64,000 bases of DNA from Agaricus subrufescens (Eukaryota; Basidiomycota; Agaricomycetes; Agaricales; Agaricaceae): positions 3,906,001 through 3,970,000 of the forward strand of contig CM057057.1 in assembly GCA_029945375.1 (NCBI GenBank). Direction: 5' to 3'. Below are positions 44,345-58,400 of this stretch, in pieces. Position 1 is the first letter of the stretch; every line of letters begins with the position of its first letter. The notes under the pieces are model-generated. The model made no database searches and had not been told where the DNA came from. It saw only the letters and a program-made list of their open reading frames with translations. Made by a program: the position numbers and the translations under genes.

Positions 44345-45796
44345 TTATGCGTTCACTATTGCAAAAGTTCGGCGAGTCTGTGGTCGTGCGGTTCCTGGGT
44401 CATTCTGCTTTTGCCGGCCCTTTGGAGGCTTGCGGCCAACTGTTTGAGACTTAACCTTCGGACCTGAAGAGTTCGTCGTAGGAGCGTAGCTAGTCGGGGG
44501 CAAGGTGGGAATATGTGCCTCCTGAACCGCGCGATCACGCCAGGACATAATGAATGCCCATCGACTCCTCGACTGTGTTTCCGAGAGTACTTCTTCAGTG
44601 GGAGTGGGGTCTGGCTGACGCTGAGGCCGTCCATCCGCAGTCAAGTCTAATGGAGTGAAACTTTTGACGCCCTCTTCCTGTGGCCCCAAACGGCCAGCTG
44701 CGAAACGTGAGCGATTGAACGTAAAGCTCCTATTGCTTGTGTTGGAGCTCAAGTACCGGGTAAGCCATCTCGGGACGAAGGGCCGTCCCGTCCTTGTTGA
44801 TGAGGCTCGCAAATTCTCCATATCGACTCTAGAAGGTGAGCCGAGTCTTTTTCGAGTCACGTACAGTCGGTATAACAGATACGCGAGGGTGATGGCGAAG
44901 AGAATGCATACGGTGATCAATACACCGGTTAGCGCTTTGACTTTTGAGGAGTTTGAGGAGTTTGAGGGTGTGGATACAGGTTGCTCAGGTAAGTCCGTCC
45001 TTGTAAAATGTTTGAACTTGACAGAGTCAAAATGGGAAGCTGGTGAACTCACAAGAACGTGATGGAGTCTAAATTCATTAAGTATACTTTCCCGTCAGGG
45101 AGTCCGTTTTGAATTGTCAGAGTGTGATTACCCGTGGCTATAGCACCACTTGTATAGACAAGAGCTTGATAGATATAGTCGTCTTTGTTGCTTGTTATGG
45201 GCGAGTACTGGTTGACCAGTCGCCCATCCAAGAAGAAAGTCATATGACTTTGGATGCTTTGGTTTTGAGTTAGTCTGCCAGCTCTCGTGCTTGCTTCTTG
45301 AGCGGATACTTACCTAACGTTTTGGAAAGATGGAACGATACAGTAAACGGATACAGAACTACCTGAAGATACAGAAAGGAATGTGATATGTAAATGTTGC
45401 AAAAAGATACCTATTTACCTGTGAAACTGATTGATGCACTTGGAGGGCTAGCCTGGTGTGTATGACGACTTAGTCTATGTCGCAAGTGCGCGCGATGATA
45501 TAGTCGAAGCCTACATGAAATTGATAAATGCTGCTCTTCCAAGTGCCTGTATGAGGTCAATTGACAAGCGCGTTGATAGGCAGGTATGGCGTGCCTTTGT
45601 TTGCTCGGGAAGTATCAGGATGAGGACACCCGGTACAAGTGGCATTGGGCAACCATTGATTAATCGGAGTATAAACCACTTGTGCGCCCGTCAGACTATC
45701 CGGAGCCTGGTCGTCGACTCTTATTTGAGTGAGTTTGGCGCTACTAAGGTAGAGTGAAGCCAATAAAATAAGTACGCAAGACCAGAGGGAAAACAT
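44345..45796 (-). CDS. Type I membrane protein with signal peptide, unrecognised
   Basis: Start at 45796: MFSLWSCVLILLASLYLSSA, a clear cleavable signal peptide. The ectodomain begins LTQIRVDDQAPDSLTGAQVV and includes WLPNATCTGCP, SISFTGSSV, FFLDGRLVNQYSPIT, IYQALVYTSGAIATGNH and LMNLDSITF, a beta-rich pattern common in basidiomycete cell-surface proteins. One transmembrane helix follows (VLITVCILFAITLAYLLYRL), then a cytosolic tail rich in Arg, Ser and Pro (PRWLTRYLSSNTSNRS, LDLTADGRPQRQ). The tail ends RRTFAIVNA. Several introns lie in the ectodomain, and some of the junctions there (about 45250-45560) are unresolved. I recognise the domain style but cannot name a function. Divergent from GCN20 with 275 bp between the start codons. 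Confidence 0.7.
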
Positions 45797-46071
45797 CTAG
45801 TGGCAAGGAGCGTGAAGGAAGAGTGAGGCCACGGAAACAGCAGGCTCAGGGGCCTGAATAGAGTCCAGACATACTTAAGCCAAAAGATGCATCATATCGT
45901 GATACGTTCTCACCGAGGGAGTGCAACCATGGCCACAGTGGTTCAGTATCAACTCACCTGATCCGGAGAATGATTGATGATGTCGTATCAGGCAACAAGC
46001 CGCGTCAGCCGACCTCGTTCACTCCGCATCTCTCGACACCATCAACCATAGCCATCAGGGCTGTGCACAGT

Positions 46072-49000
46072 ATGTCCTCGGAAGTTATTGCGCAAGAGAT
46101 TCGTACATCCCTCCCAGGAACCGAAGACATTATCATTCAATACCTTGCTGGCTATCTGGTGGATGATGCGGGCGAGGAAGAGGACGTGCTCCAAATTGCT
46201 CGCGAAATCCTGCGTTCTGTAGCAGGGGACCGTGAGGATACGCTCGAAAGGCTCATGCTTAAACTTGGAGATCTCTTGGAGGAGCAGCTCAATGCTCGCA
46301 TCAAGAACAAGGCCCGCCCCAAACTCCAGAAACTTGATAAAGTGATGGACATGAGTAAGACGCAGATGTCGAACACTATCGCTTTATCCGAAGGGGTAGA
46401 CTTGGAGTCTATCAACAAAGGAAAGTATGTAGCGTTCCTAACTTCAAATGTTGTCGCGTCTCAGCGCAAACAAGGGCATCCCGTGTCGATGTAAAAAAAC
46501 TTGAGAAACAGGAAGCCAAGCTTAGGGTTAATCTCTCCGTTCTCGCAAAACGATCATCAGAAGTCATTTTGAATTTCAGGCTAAAATCGAAAAACGTGCC
46601 CGGAGAGACCTATACGAGGGATCCAAACTCCTTGACCAACACCGGAAACAGGTTCGTCGGGGTAATCGGTCACCAGAAGCAGAGTCTTATTATATCTTTG
46701 CTACATAGCAAACATACGAAGAAATGTTCATGAAGGCAAGCACAGTGTTTTGTTTAACTCTGATGATTAAGAGGATCCACTAGGTCAACCCACTTGAAGC
46801 CAGTGCAAACTCGAAAAATAAATCCAAAGACATTCATCTCCCCTCTATTGATGTCAGTTTTGGTTCCAACAGGATATTGTGAGTACCCGAACCAATGTAA
46901 AGTGATCGGTCTTTTACCGAGGGCAGATCTGGTGCTTCCTTAACTCTTGCGCATGGACGTCGTTACGGGTTGATTGGCCGAAACGGTAAGTGAGAAATAA
47001 CTTATCAGAACTTCTGGCGTATCTGATGTAAACTTAGGTGTCGGGAAATCAACCCTTCTGAGGCACATTGCAATGCGAGAAGTCCCGATTCCTCCACACA
47101 TCACCATTCTGTTCGTCGAACAAGAAGTGAGCATCCTTGCGTACTGTGTATCGGTTAAAGATTCAGCAAAAATCGTTCCAGATTGTAGGCGATGACACGA
47201 CTGCTATTGATTCGGTATTGAAAGCCGACGTCTGGCGTGACCACCTTCTAAAGGAACAAGCATCAATGGATGCTAAGCTCGCCGAACTTGAATCCGCTGG
47301 AGACGAGAAGCGGTTTGAGGATGAAAGAGAAGAACTTTCTTCAAGGTTACAAGAAGTCCATGCGAGATTGACCGAGATGGATGCCGAAAGTGGGCCATCC
47401 CGCGCTGCGGCACTGCTAGCAGGTAATGTTCCATGCTCATCGGTTGATCGTCAAAATTCAATTGTATCATAGGTCTCGGGTTTGATGAGGCTGATCAGAA
47501 ACGTCCCACAAAATCCTTCAGCGGTGGTTGGCGGTCAGTTATTTTAGTTCGGCCGAATTACAGATTCTTAATAATGGTTTCAGAATGCGGCTAGCACTCG
47601 CACGGGCCCTCTTTGTCAAGGTAGCTTTCACATGGCTGCTTAGGCCATTCTCACCTTGAATGATAGCCGTCACTGCTTTTATTGGATGAACCGTCTAATC
47701 ATAGTGTGTAGTCGAGATTTCTTTCGTTTTGACGGAAAGAGTTAACGTTTCAAAATAGTTGATCTCAATGCTCTCGCCTGGCTGGAGGACTACTTACAAA
47801 CGTGGGCAGGCACTCTCCTCGTAGTGTAGGCGTTCTCACAGTGGCATATATTCAATCGCTGATTTTCCAAAATATAGATCCCACGATCGAGCATTCTTGT
47901 ATGTCGTCTGGCTTCTATAGAGTGTGATTGTTTACCAACCATTTTAGGGACGCGGTGGCAACTGATATTGTTCATCAGCACTCGGGCCGCCTAGACTACT
48001 ACAAAGGGTATGAATTACTTACGCTACGCTGTCTTTTGGAAACTCACGTGCATTCTTAGAAATTTCACTCAGTTCTATTCAACAAAATCTGAACGCGATC
48101 GTAATTTGCGCAAGGAGTATGAGACTCAAATGGAGTATCGCAAGCACTTGCAGGCGTTCATCGATCGTTGGCGATATAACGCAAATCGAGGTATCTTTAC
48201 AGTTCTTGCCCACTTTCCAGGTAGTCCATGTTTGATATTCTTTCAGCTGCTCAGGCACAGTCCAAAATCAAGATCCTAGAGAAGGTAGCGAAATCTCCTT
48301 TGCTTCCGTGGCGATGTACTCATGCCAATACCCTCATTACGTCTTCATAGTTACCAGATCTTCAACCTCCCGAAGAGGAAGAAACAGAGAGTTTCAAGTG
48401 GGTTTCGTATTAAGAAATTGGTAGTTTCACTAATAGCTATCGCACAGGTTCCCCGAGACTGATAAAATATCACCACCACTACTCCAGATGAATGAGGTGA
48501 CGTTTGGTTACAGTCCCGAAAAGCTGATCCTTCAACGAGTCAACTTTGACATCGGTTTTGAATCTCGTATCGCTATCGTCGGCGCGAACGGAGCTGGGAA
48601 ATCTACTTTGTTCGTCGAAATTGTCCATGGTCTATCACAATCTAAGATTGAAGTAGGATCAAAATCTTGACTGGTGAATTGGCACCATTATCGGGTCACG
48701 TCACCCGAAATGGTAGATTGCGCGTGTAAGAAACATTTTTGTGGATTGATGATTCGTCAGAAAATAGTTACATCGGCTCTGTAGCGGTTACTTCGCCCAA
48801 CACCATGTGGACACCCTGATTCCGAACATGTCGCCTGTGCAATTCCTTGCTTCCAAACTTCCCGGTCGCACAGAACAGGAATATCGTTCGCATCTTGGTA
48901 ACTTCCAGATCAGTGGTATGACAGGGTAAGTCAGGTTTCATATTATATGAGCTTAACCTAAGTCTGTTTTGGTCGTATAGGTTGCAACCCATTGCAACAC

Positions 49001-49504
49001 TTTCCGGTGGTCAAAAGTCTCGCGTAGCATTTGCTTTGTTATCATTGCAGCGTCCTCATGTTTTGCTACTTGACGAGGTCTGTCAGCGTATCTTTGTCTC
49101 TACCATAGTCACTGACCAGAACAATATATTCTCAGCCGACTAACCATCTAGATATCGAGGTATCTAAATCTTTCATCTCATGATTCAACTTCACATGGAC
49201 CTGTTTCAGGGTCTCGATGCGCTCATGAGTGCGATTCAGAAGTGGAATGGCGGTGTAATTATTATCTCACACGACGAGCGTTTCATTACGACGGTAGGGA
49301 GTGAGGTACGGTCTGTCTACTGGCATTCGTCTCGACGTCCCTGATCATCTCACAGCTCTGGGTTTGTGGAAGCCAAACAATCGCTAAGTTCAAGGGTGAT
49401 GTCCAAGCCTACAAGGTGAATTTTGGAATACTTGAGTTTGCTAGTTTTCACTGAACTTTTCTTTATAGAATCTCATCGTCAACAATATCAAAGCTAAACC
49501 ATAA
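46072..49504 (+). CDS. GCN20: ABCF ATPase Gcn20
   Basis: ABC-F protein with two nucleotide-binding domains and no membrane part; in yeast it helps Gcn1 activate Gcn2 when amino acids are short. Start MSSEVIAQEIRTSLPG at 46072; the Gcn1-binding N-terminal region is helical (DIIIQYLAGYLVDDAGEE). NBD1: GRNGVGKST, SFSGGWRMRLALARALF, LLLLDEPSNHVDLNALAWL, then VVSHDRAFL. The ABCF linker follows: NFTQFYSTKSERDRNLRKEY and HLQAFIDRWRYNANRAAQAQ. NBD2: GANGAGKSTL, TLSGGQKSRVAFALL, LLLDEPTNHLDIEGLDALM and IIISHDERF. Both Walker A/B pairs and both signatures are intact. The coding region is cut by at least 15 short introns. Stop TAA at 49502-49504. Confidence 0.95.
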
Positions 49505-49887
49505 TGGAAATTTTGTCTCGATGTTCATTGCCAGTGTACAAGATACTACATTATATGAGTTTGGACTCGTAGTTCAATGATGCGTGGCGTGAAAATATAT
49601 GTAGTGTTTGGTGCATCCGTATTCTCTGATGTAACAACTAAAGGATCGTCCCAGTTTACTCGCTCACGAAATGAGCGGGAGGGAACAGAGCGACGAGCGT
49701 CCGCAAGTGCATTGTCACTAACATCACATCACATGATTCTAATCGACGCGAGAACGCGTCTGAGCGAGTCACGCGTTCCTTTCTCGAATCTACGTTTGCG
49801 GACACACTTCAACATTCTCAACCATTCGCCTGTCTTTCAGTGTAGTTCGGCTATCGACGCACCGAAGAGAAGTGCAAGTGAACCAAT
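49505..49887. promoter_or_regulatory. Intergenic region upstream of TOP2
   Basis: 383 bp between the GCN20 stop and the TOP2 start on the same strand, so it contains the GCN20 3' UTR and TOP2 promoter. Two ACGCG elements are present (around 49747-49757 and 49772); ACGCG is the core of the fungal MCB cell-cycle box. TOP2 is a cell-cycle gene in other fungi, so this fits, but it is only a short motif. Confidence 0.35.
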
Positions 49888-52800
49888 ATGAGTTCGGAAG
49901 GCGAGAACTTCAATTTTGATGATATCTCTGGTTCCGACTTTGAGGATGACTATGCCCCTGTGAAGAAGGTAAGGGCTGGATATTTACATTCCATGTTGAT
50001 TCTCTAAGGCTTTTGTAAGAAGACCGTGGTCAAACAAAAAGCTGCGCCCAAGACGACAAAGCCGAAAGCCTCCACTAGCAAAGCGGCCACTAAACCAAAG
50101 ACAACCAAGAAGGTGTTAGTCGACCACGATGATAACGCAGACGATCTAGACGTGGACGACGATATGTCTGATGTAGACACATCCTCCAAGAAAGCAGCTT
50201 CCTCCTCCAAGAAGAAGTCAGCGTCTGAAACTTATACTAAAGTGTGTGTTTCAAACTTCATCACGGTATCTAAACTGAAAATACCTAATACACTCAGCTT
50301 TCGCAACATGAGCACATCTTGAAACGCCCCGATTCCTACATCGGAAGCATTGAAACGATTACTCAAACAATGTGGACCTACGATATTGGCAGCAAACGTA
50401 TGGTCCAGCGCGATGTGACGTATGTGCCAGGTTTCTTGAAGATTGTGGACGAAATTCTTGTCAACGCTGCTGACAACAAGGTGTGTACATCTCCCTTGGG
50501 GTACATTTCGCTTCTTGTACATAACTGGGAGACCTAGATCAACGACCCCAGCATGGATACCATCAAAGTCAACATCGACGTCGAGGAAAACACAATTTCA
50601 GTGTATAATAATGGTCGCGGAATACCCATCGAAATTCATTCTCAAGAAAAAATATATATTCCTGAACTCATTTTTGGACATCTCCTATCCTCTTCTAACT
50701 ATGACGACGACGAGAAGAAGCTCACCGGCGGTCGTAACGGTTACGGAGCCAAGCTTGCTAACATTTACTCTCACGAATTCACGGTGGAAACTGCAGACAG
50801 AAACACGGAGCAGAAGTACAAACAGACATGGACGAAGAATATGACAAGTTGTGGCAAAGCAAAGATCACAAAGAATTCGAAGGGCGAAGAGTGGACCAAG
50901 ATCACGTTCAAACCAGATTTGCAGAGATTTGGGATGGATAGCATTGATGGGGATACTGCCAGTCTGCTGCGCAAACGGGTGTACGACGTGGCAGGCACAG
51001 TCAAGGACGTCAAAGTATACCTCAATGACGAACGGTTGAAAATTAAAAGTTTCAAGCAATACGTCGAGATGTATGTGGACTCTGTGCAAGCGGAAGCGGC
51101 GGAGGCCAGTGGAGGAGCAGCTCAACCCAAGAGTCAAATCATTTATGAACGTCTCAGTGAACGTTGGGAGATTGCATTCACGGTTTCGGATGGGTCATTC
51201 CAGCATGTTGCCTTTGCTAATTCAATTTCAACGATCAAGGGCGGAACGCACGTTCAATATATCGCTGACCAACTCTCCAAACACATCATGACTGCCGTGA
51301 ACAAGAAAAACAAGGGTGCTCCCGTCAAACCTTTCCAAATTCGCAATCACATGTGGTTGTTCGTCAATGCCCTAATCGAAAATCCAATTTTCGATGGCCA
51401 GACGAAGGAAACGTTAACATTACCTTCCTCGAAGTTCGGAAGTAAACCAGCAATAAAGGAAGACTTCATCAAGAAGGGTACGAAATACTACAACATCGTC
51501 TTTTCCTCCTTACCTAACGTCACGTCTTATAGTCCTGAAGACTGCTGTTGTCGACAATATCCTGCACTGGGCTAAGGCTAAAGCAGATCAACAAATTAAG
51601 AAAACAGACGGGAGCAAACGAAACCGGTTAGTCTGACATTTCGCCTTCGTGCAACTCAAGCTCACTGATTTTATCCAGTCTCGTTGGTTTGACTAAACTC
51701 TCAGATGCTAACAATGCGGGCACACGCCTCGGGAAAGATTGTACTCTGATTTTAACAGAAGGTGACTCTGCAAAAGCACTTGCCGTTGCTGGGTTGGGTG
51801 TCGTTGGCCGTGATTTCTTTGGTGTTTTCCCTTTGCGCGGAAAGCTCTTAAATGTGCGAGAAGCGAAGCATGATCAGATCATGAAGAACGAGGAGATACA
51901 AAATATCAAGAAAATTCTTGGATTGCAACACAACAAGGATTACTCTGATGTCTCGAGTCTCCGGTACGGGCGTCTCATGATAATGGCCGATCAAGTGAGT
52001 TACTCTCCAGACTGACTTACAGCTGGCTCATACCCTCCTATAGGATCATGACGGTTCACACATTAAAGGCCTTCTCATCAATTTCTTTGATCATTTCTAC
52101 CCCTCGCTCCTTAAATTACCTGAATTCCTTGTCGAATTTGTTACTCCCATTGTGCGGGTACGTGGACTGTGTCCCGACTATGTGGCATGTTGAGAACCGT
52201 TTTATTCTCAGATCACCAAAGGAAAGCAAAAACGGGATTTCTTCACTCTGCCCGAATATGAAAAATGGCTACTTGAAGCACCAGACGCTCATAGGTGGGA
52301 GTCAAAGTACTACAAAGTTTGTGATCTCTTGGTCAACCAAATGAAGTATATTGATATTATATCAGGGTCTGGGAACAAGCAACGATGCAGATGCTCGGGA
52401 CTACTTTAGCCATATGGCGAAGCATATGATTCCTTTCGCCCCAACACAAGACGGCGACAGAGATCTGATTGACCTGGCTTTCAGTAAGAAGAAAGCTGAT
52501 GATCGAAAAGAATGGCTACGCCAGTTTAAAGTGTGTAAAATTGACCTCGCTTATGACGAATAGCTCACAGTAATGATTTCATTCAGCCCGGTACTTTCTT
52601 GGATCATAATCTTGACGAAATTCCTTATTCCGAGTTCATCAACAAGGAACTCATTTGTTTCTCGATGGCAGATAACATCCGTTCTATCCCTTGTGTGGCT
52701 GATGGTCTGAAGCCGGGTCAACGCAAGGTGATATGGTCTTGTTTCAAGCGTAAGCTCAAAAAGGAGATTAAGGTGCGTTTATCATCACCCTCCAGGACGA

Positions 52801-55309
52801 TGGCCTTATTTTTCTTTTTGTAGGTTGCACAACTCGTTGGATATATCTCAGAACATGCTGCATATCACCATGGCGAAGCCTCACTCGCACAGACTATTGT
52901 TAATTTGGCACAAGATTATGTGGGAAGTAACAACATCAATCTCCTCTCGCCCAACGGTCAGTACGGTACTCGTGACCAAGGAGGGAAGGACCATGCCTCG
53001 CCCAGGTACATCTTCACAGAGCCGAAGCCAATGACAAGAGTCGTTTATCACCCAGCGGATGACCCACTTCTGCAAGCTCAGAAGGAGGATAACCAATGGA
53101 TTGAGCCGGAATTTTATATGCCCATCATCCCTCTTGTCTTATGCAATGGTGCTGAAGGTATTGGTACTGGTGAGTGTTTTGACGCGATACATGTAATATT
53201 CGGAGATTCAACGATTACAGGTTGGAGTACGAACATCCCTTGCTTCAACCCCACTGACATTGTTGAGAACATTCGTCGTGTTATGAAAGGCGAGGAACAA
53301 GTCACAATGAAACCCTGGTGGCGAGGGTTTAAAGGCGAGATTATTGCGACAGCGAAGCACAAATACGACGTTCAAGGAATCGTTCGCAAATTGGACGAAA
53401 CGACAGTTGAGATTACGGAGCTACCAATTCATAAATGGACGCAAAACTACAAAGCGGAGCTGGAGGCTATGATAACTGGTGGTGAGAACAAGGAGGGTGT
53501 TATCAAGGTCCGTAATCTTGGAGTGTATTCGTATCTCTCCAACTCAGAGCTGTTTCAGGACTACAAAGAACACCATGACAATGCCAATGTCCATTTCGTC
53601 ATTAATATGACTGCCAAGGGTATGGAGAAGGCTGAAGAGCAGGGCCTCACGGAATTTTTCAAACTGACATCAAAATTGACAACAAGCAACATGATTTGCT
53701 TCGACTTCGAGGGCAAGATCAAAAGATATGAATCACCAGAGCAGGTCATTGAAGATTTTTACCCTGTCCGATTGGCATATTACCAGAAACGCAAGGTAAC
53801 TAATGATTGTTTTTCTCACTATGAACAATCGTAACTTAGTCAATATATAGGATTACCTAGCCGGAGAATTGCAGAATTCGCTTGACAAGCTCAACAACCA
53901 GGCACGTTTCGTAAAAATGATAGTTGACAAGAAACTCGTTGTATCTGGTCGCCGTAAAGCAGACATCGTGGCGGATCTAAGAAAGTTCGACTACAAGCCA
54001 ATTCCCAAGGTCGCAAAAGTGAAGAGTACGGAACAAGAGAACGAGGAGGACGAAGAGCAAGAGGAAACTGGCGCCGACACTGACTATGATTATCTGCTTG
54101 GAATGGCAATCTGGAGTTTGACAAAGGAAAAGATTGACAAACTCTTGGAGCAAGCTGGTGACAAAGAGGCTGAACTGCTTTTGCTACTTGAAAAGACCCC
54201 AATTGATCTGTGGAATAAAGACCTTGATGACTTTTTGGTCGAATGGGAGGTGCGTCGGGACGTAAGTGCTTAGACCTATTTGCTGAGAAAAGATTCTATA
54301 GAACGATTGCAAGGATTGGGAGTCGAAGAAATATGCTGATGGCGGCAAAGGCAAAAAGAAGAAGCAAGCAAAATTACGGACGAGGAAGTCGATTGGTGGA
54401 GGTAACGATGACTCAGATGATGACTTTAGGCCGGTTAAAGCACCGGCAAAAAAGAAGGTGGATGACGAGGCCAAGAAACCACGGGCCAAGAAGGCTATCG
54501 CCGCAGCGAAGGAGTTGTTCAAGGACATGGGTTCCGACAATGATGCGGATTTGAAGAAAAATGAGGACAACGACGATTTGGATTACGCCGACTTCAGTGG
54601 GAGCGGACATTCCAAAGCCGGTAATGGCGGGAGGGGCCATGGGAATAAGGGAAAAGAAAAGGTTATTGAAGTAGAGGATGATAGCGAAGAGGAAATAATT
54701 AGGCCGGCAAAATCGAAGTCGCGAACCAAACCAATCGCAGCTGCCGCTGTATTGGAGGACGAGGATGACGTCGACTTGGAACCTGTCAAAGGGAAGACCA
54801 AGGCACGGGGCAAGCCAAAGACTCAGGTCGAGAGTGATGATGACTTCATTGTGGTGAAACCGACAGCAAAATCCAGAGCCAAACGTAAAAGGTATGTTTT
54901 CACCCACCGTCCACATTACCAATTGTGATCTGACGGTGAACCGCTTAGCTCTGATGGTGCAGATGACCCATCGCCTGCTCCGAAGAGGAAGAAAGCAGAC
55001 ATCACCGACTTCTTTGACAAGAAAGCGGAGGCGCCTGCAAAGAAAGCTGCGGTGGCCGTCAAACCTCGGAAAGTTTCGAAGAGCATGAAGCCGGCCTCGC
55101 CACTGGCCAAGGAGAAGAAGGCAAATGGCATCAAAAAGAAGATAGTCATAGATTCGGAGGAAGAAGAGAGCGGCGACGATGCGGAATTTGACGATTTGCC
55201 GAAGCCACCGGCGCGCAAGGTGGTCGGGCGGGCAGCGGCATCGAAGAGCAAGTATGTAGAACTGAGTTCTGAGGAGGAAGGAGACGACAGCATGTTTGTA
55301 GACGAGTAG
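49888..55309 (+). CDS. TOP2: DNA topoisomerase II
   Basis: Type IIA topoisomerase: passes one duplex through another with ATP, for chromosome decatenation and supercoil relief in the nucleus. Start ATG at 49888. The N-terminal tail is charged and Lys-rich. ATPase domain: KRPDSYIGSIE, DEILVNAADNK, NNGRGIPIEIH and GGRNGYGAKLANIYS. TOPRIM: LILTEGDSAKALA (near 51760), RLMIMADQDHDGSHIKG. Cleavage domain: QYGTRDQGGKDHASPRYIF with the catalytic Tyr at 53007-53009, and MPIIPLVLCNGAEGIGTGWS. The coiled-coil gate and FYPVRLAYYQKRKDYLAGEL follow. The C-terminal domain is Lys/Asp/Glu/Ser-rich with several NLS-like runs and a PCNA-box-like ADITDFFDKK. About 16 introns. Length about 1500 residues, complete. 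The following gene begins only 113 bp downstream on the same strand. Confidence 0.97.
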
Positions 55310-55422
55310 TAGTTGCGCTAATTTATTGGGGGCAGCAGAGTGACGTCAATGATTGTTGCCGGGGAGGTGCTGAGCCAATGAGGCGTCGTGATCTGCTCGA
55401 GTTGGCTCTTCCGTCGTCGGTC

Positions 55423-58400
55423 ATGGATTTTTTCAGCGCTGTGGCCGATCCGTCCCAGCCCATCATCCACAACGACCGGCCGCTCGACTCTGCAAATGAC
55501 CCGTTTGCGGAGGCAATCGCCTCTCGCTTCGGCTCCAGCGCCCTCCTCACCACCCGCCTCACCCCCGTCACTCTTGCCCCACCTTTCCGCCTGCAGCCCC
55601 CCCCAATGCCCAACTTGTCCGCCACTCCCCAATCCATCCCTCGCCCCTCCTCTTCGATGTCCCAGAACTCGTCCCAGCTTGCCATCCATTTCACCACAAT
55701 CACCGTCGGCGCACTTGGTCCCTGGACCGGCGACCCAACTGCTCTCATCCTCGACATCCGACCCCATGCCGCCTATTCAACCGCCCGCATACCCCGTGCA
55801 GTCTCGCTCTCCGTCCCCTCGACCCTCCTGAAACGGCCTTTATTTTCTCTATCCCGCCTCGCGGATATGCTGCCTTCTGCCAATGCACGTGCCCGCTTCT
55901 CCTCATGGCGCTCCGCCTCCCGCATCCTTGTCTATGATGCAGATTCATCAGCCATTCTGGAGTCTTCCAACATCTATGGGCTTCTTCGCAAACTGAAAAA
56001 CGATGGTTTTCAGGGTGATCTTGCTTGGCTCAAAGGCGGTTTCCAAGCGGTCTGGCGTGAAAGTCGTGACACTATTGATGCTCATCCACCCACTCCCGAC
56101 GCTGAAAATGACGACGACGACGATGAAGATGGAAAGTCTTTTTCATCCTCAACTCCTAATGTACTGCGGACGCGCCACCTGCCCATGTCGGCTTTCTCGT
56201 TTTCATCGACTACTGTATCCAACTCTTCATCCCTTAATCTTACTAATTCTAAGCGAGGCTCGTCATCCCGCGGGTCAGCCTTTCCAAAGTTATCCACACC
56301 TTCTCAAAATCAATTGCAGCCCGCATACAATCCCTTCTTTGATGCCGTGCGGCAGAATCTTGAGCTCTCCCAGGGTATAACTGAACGCATCCCTCTCCGC
56401 CTACCTAGGCGCGTTCGCCGTCGCATTCATGAACTTCCTTTCGACTGGCTTCGAGAAATAGCTCGGCGTGCAGCAAAGCTTGGTCCCCGCCCTCGTTCCA
56501 ACATTGACTCACTATCTTCTACTTCTGAAGAATCTGAGGATGATGAAACCGTTGCTTCCACAGACGTTGAAGAGGGCAAAGAGGTTCTGGCTACGCAGTT
56601 CTATAAGGTTGAAGTTGCCGAGCAGCGCCGCCTTATGGGTGTTATGGAGTACCATAGCAAGGAGACAGCCATCGTCACTACTGATACAGATTCCACGCCT
56701 GCTTCGTCCGCTTTTCCTTATAGTATCACTGCCGGTGTAGAAAAGGGTGCCAAGAATAGGTTTGCTCCTCAGTCATCTTCGTCAGACAAAATTTCAAAGC
56801 TCACTTGGTGAACCAATTTAGGTACCGTAACATCTGGCCCTTTGAACACGCCCGCGTCAGGTTGCATCAAACCCAGGACACGGATGATGACTACGTGAAT
56901 GCATCTTATGTACAACCTATTGCGACCAATAAGCGATATATTGCTACCCAAGGTCCCCTCCCCGCAACATTTACTGACTTTTGGACGTAAGTGGGAATAT
57001 ACTTTTCTCTTTCCATCAGTACTAACCTGTCATCAATAGTCTATGCTGGGAACAAAACGTCCATGTTATCGTGATGCTCACAAGAGAGGTGGAGAATTCT
57101 ATGATCAAGTGCGGCTCATACTGGACGGATACTGTTTTTGGCCCACTTCGGTTGCGACAAATCTCTACGACAGACCCCTCGTTCTCGTCAGAAGAACCTA
57201 GACTATCTTATCCTGGCCCTGGTTCCCCCCGTCAATGTAGCTCATCTCCGCCCACCCGGATACCCCAGCAGAGTTCACCGCTTTCCCCCCATCATACCCG
57301 CAAGAGTGATATTGTGCGCAGAGTTTTTGAGTTGACACATACCCGCTATCCCGATATCCCTCCCCGCCGGATTATCCAATTGCAATATCTTGGCTGGCCC
57401 GACATGAACGTTCCCGACGATGCTCGGGGTCTCCTTGACCTAGTAAAAGAGGTAGATGCAGCAGTAAAAGAAACTGAAAGCACGCAAGAAAGAGAATTAA
57501 CAGCTTCCACCACCACAATCACTGAACTGTTGGCGCCAGCGCCGATTGCTGGAATTGACAAGTCGACGGGCATAGCCAAACAAACAATGGGGAAAAATCG
57601 TCCCGTGTTACTACATTGCAGTGCAGGTGTAGGGAGAACTGGAGGTTTCATTATTGTCGATGCCGTTTTGGATGCAATCCGACGGGAGGTTAAGAAATGG
57701 GAAACAGGAGACGAAGATGCTATGGAGGTCGATTTACCCTCCTTAGCTGTACCCACTGCTACGGCTTCAAAAGCAACAGGCAACGGCTCCGAACAAGATT
57801 TGAATATGGAAGCGGCCTCGATTACTATCAACACAGAAAACACATTTAGAGTGCCAAGTCCAAGTAATGGACTCCCTGTTCATGCTACAGTCGTTCCGAC
57901 ACCTTCCTCTGACGGTACGGAACCTGAAGCGTCAGGAAGCGATAAAGAGGCTTCTACGAGCGAGGGAGCATCTCAAGCCTTGGCATACACCAGAAATACA
58001 AGGCAACAGTTCGAGAACGTGCTTTGTACTGACGCTACTCTCGGTGCGTCATTTACACATCAACAGTCAAGGATATCCCAGTCGGAACCGAACATATGCT
58101 TGCCATCTCAAGTATTGTTATCTACACTACCTTCTGATGAATCAAATTCATCAAGCCATTCGTTTTTCAACCCCTCTTCCTCGAGCGGCAACGTTCTGGC
58201 AGATCAATCCCCTAGCTTTTATTTCCATCGATCTTCCTCTGAGGCTACGTCCATATCAGCTGACAACTCCGCCCAATCATCTCCCCGCAAATTTGCTCTG
58301 AGACCTGACCTTAATACTTCCGGAACTTCAGTACCTCGATTAACTGACAGTACCTCGGCCAAATCCATTTCCCGACCTCATATGTCTTTGGGGACTTGTC

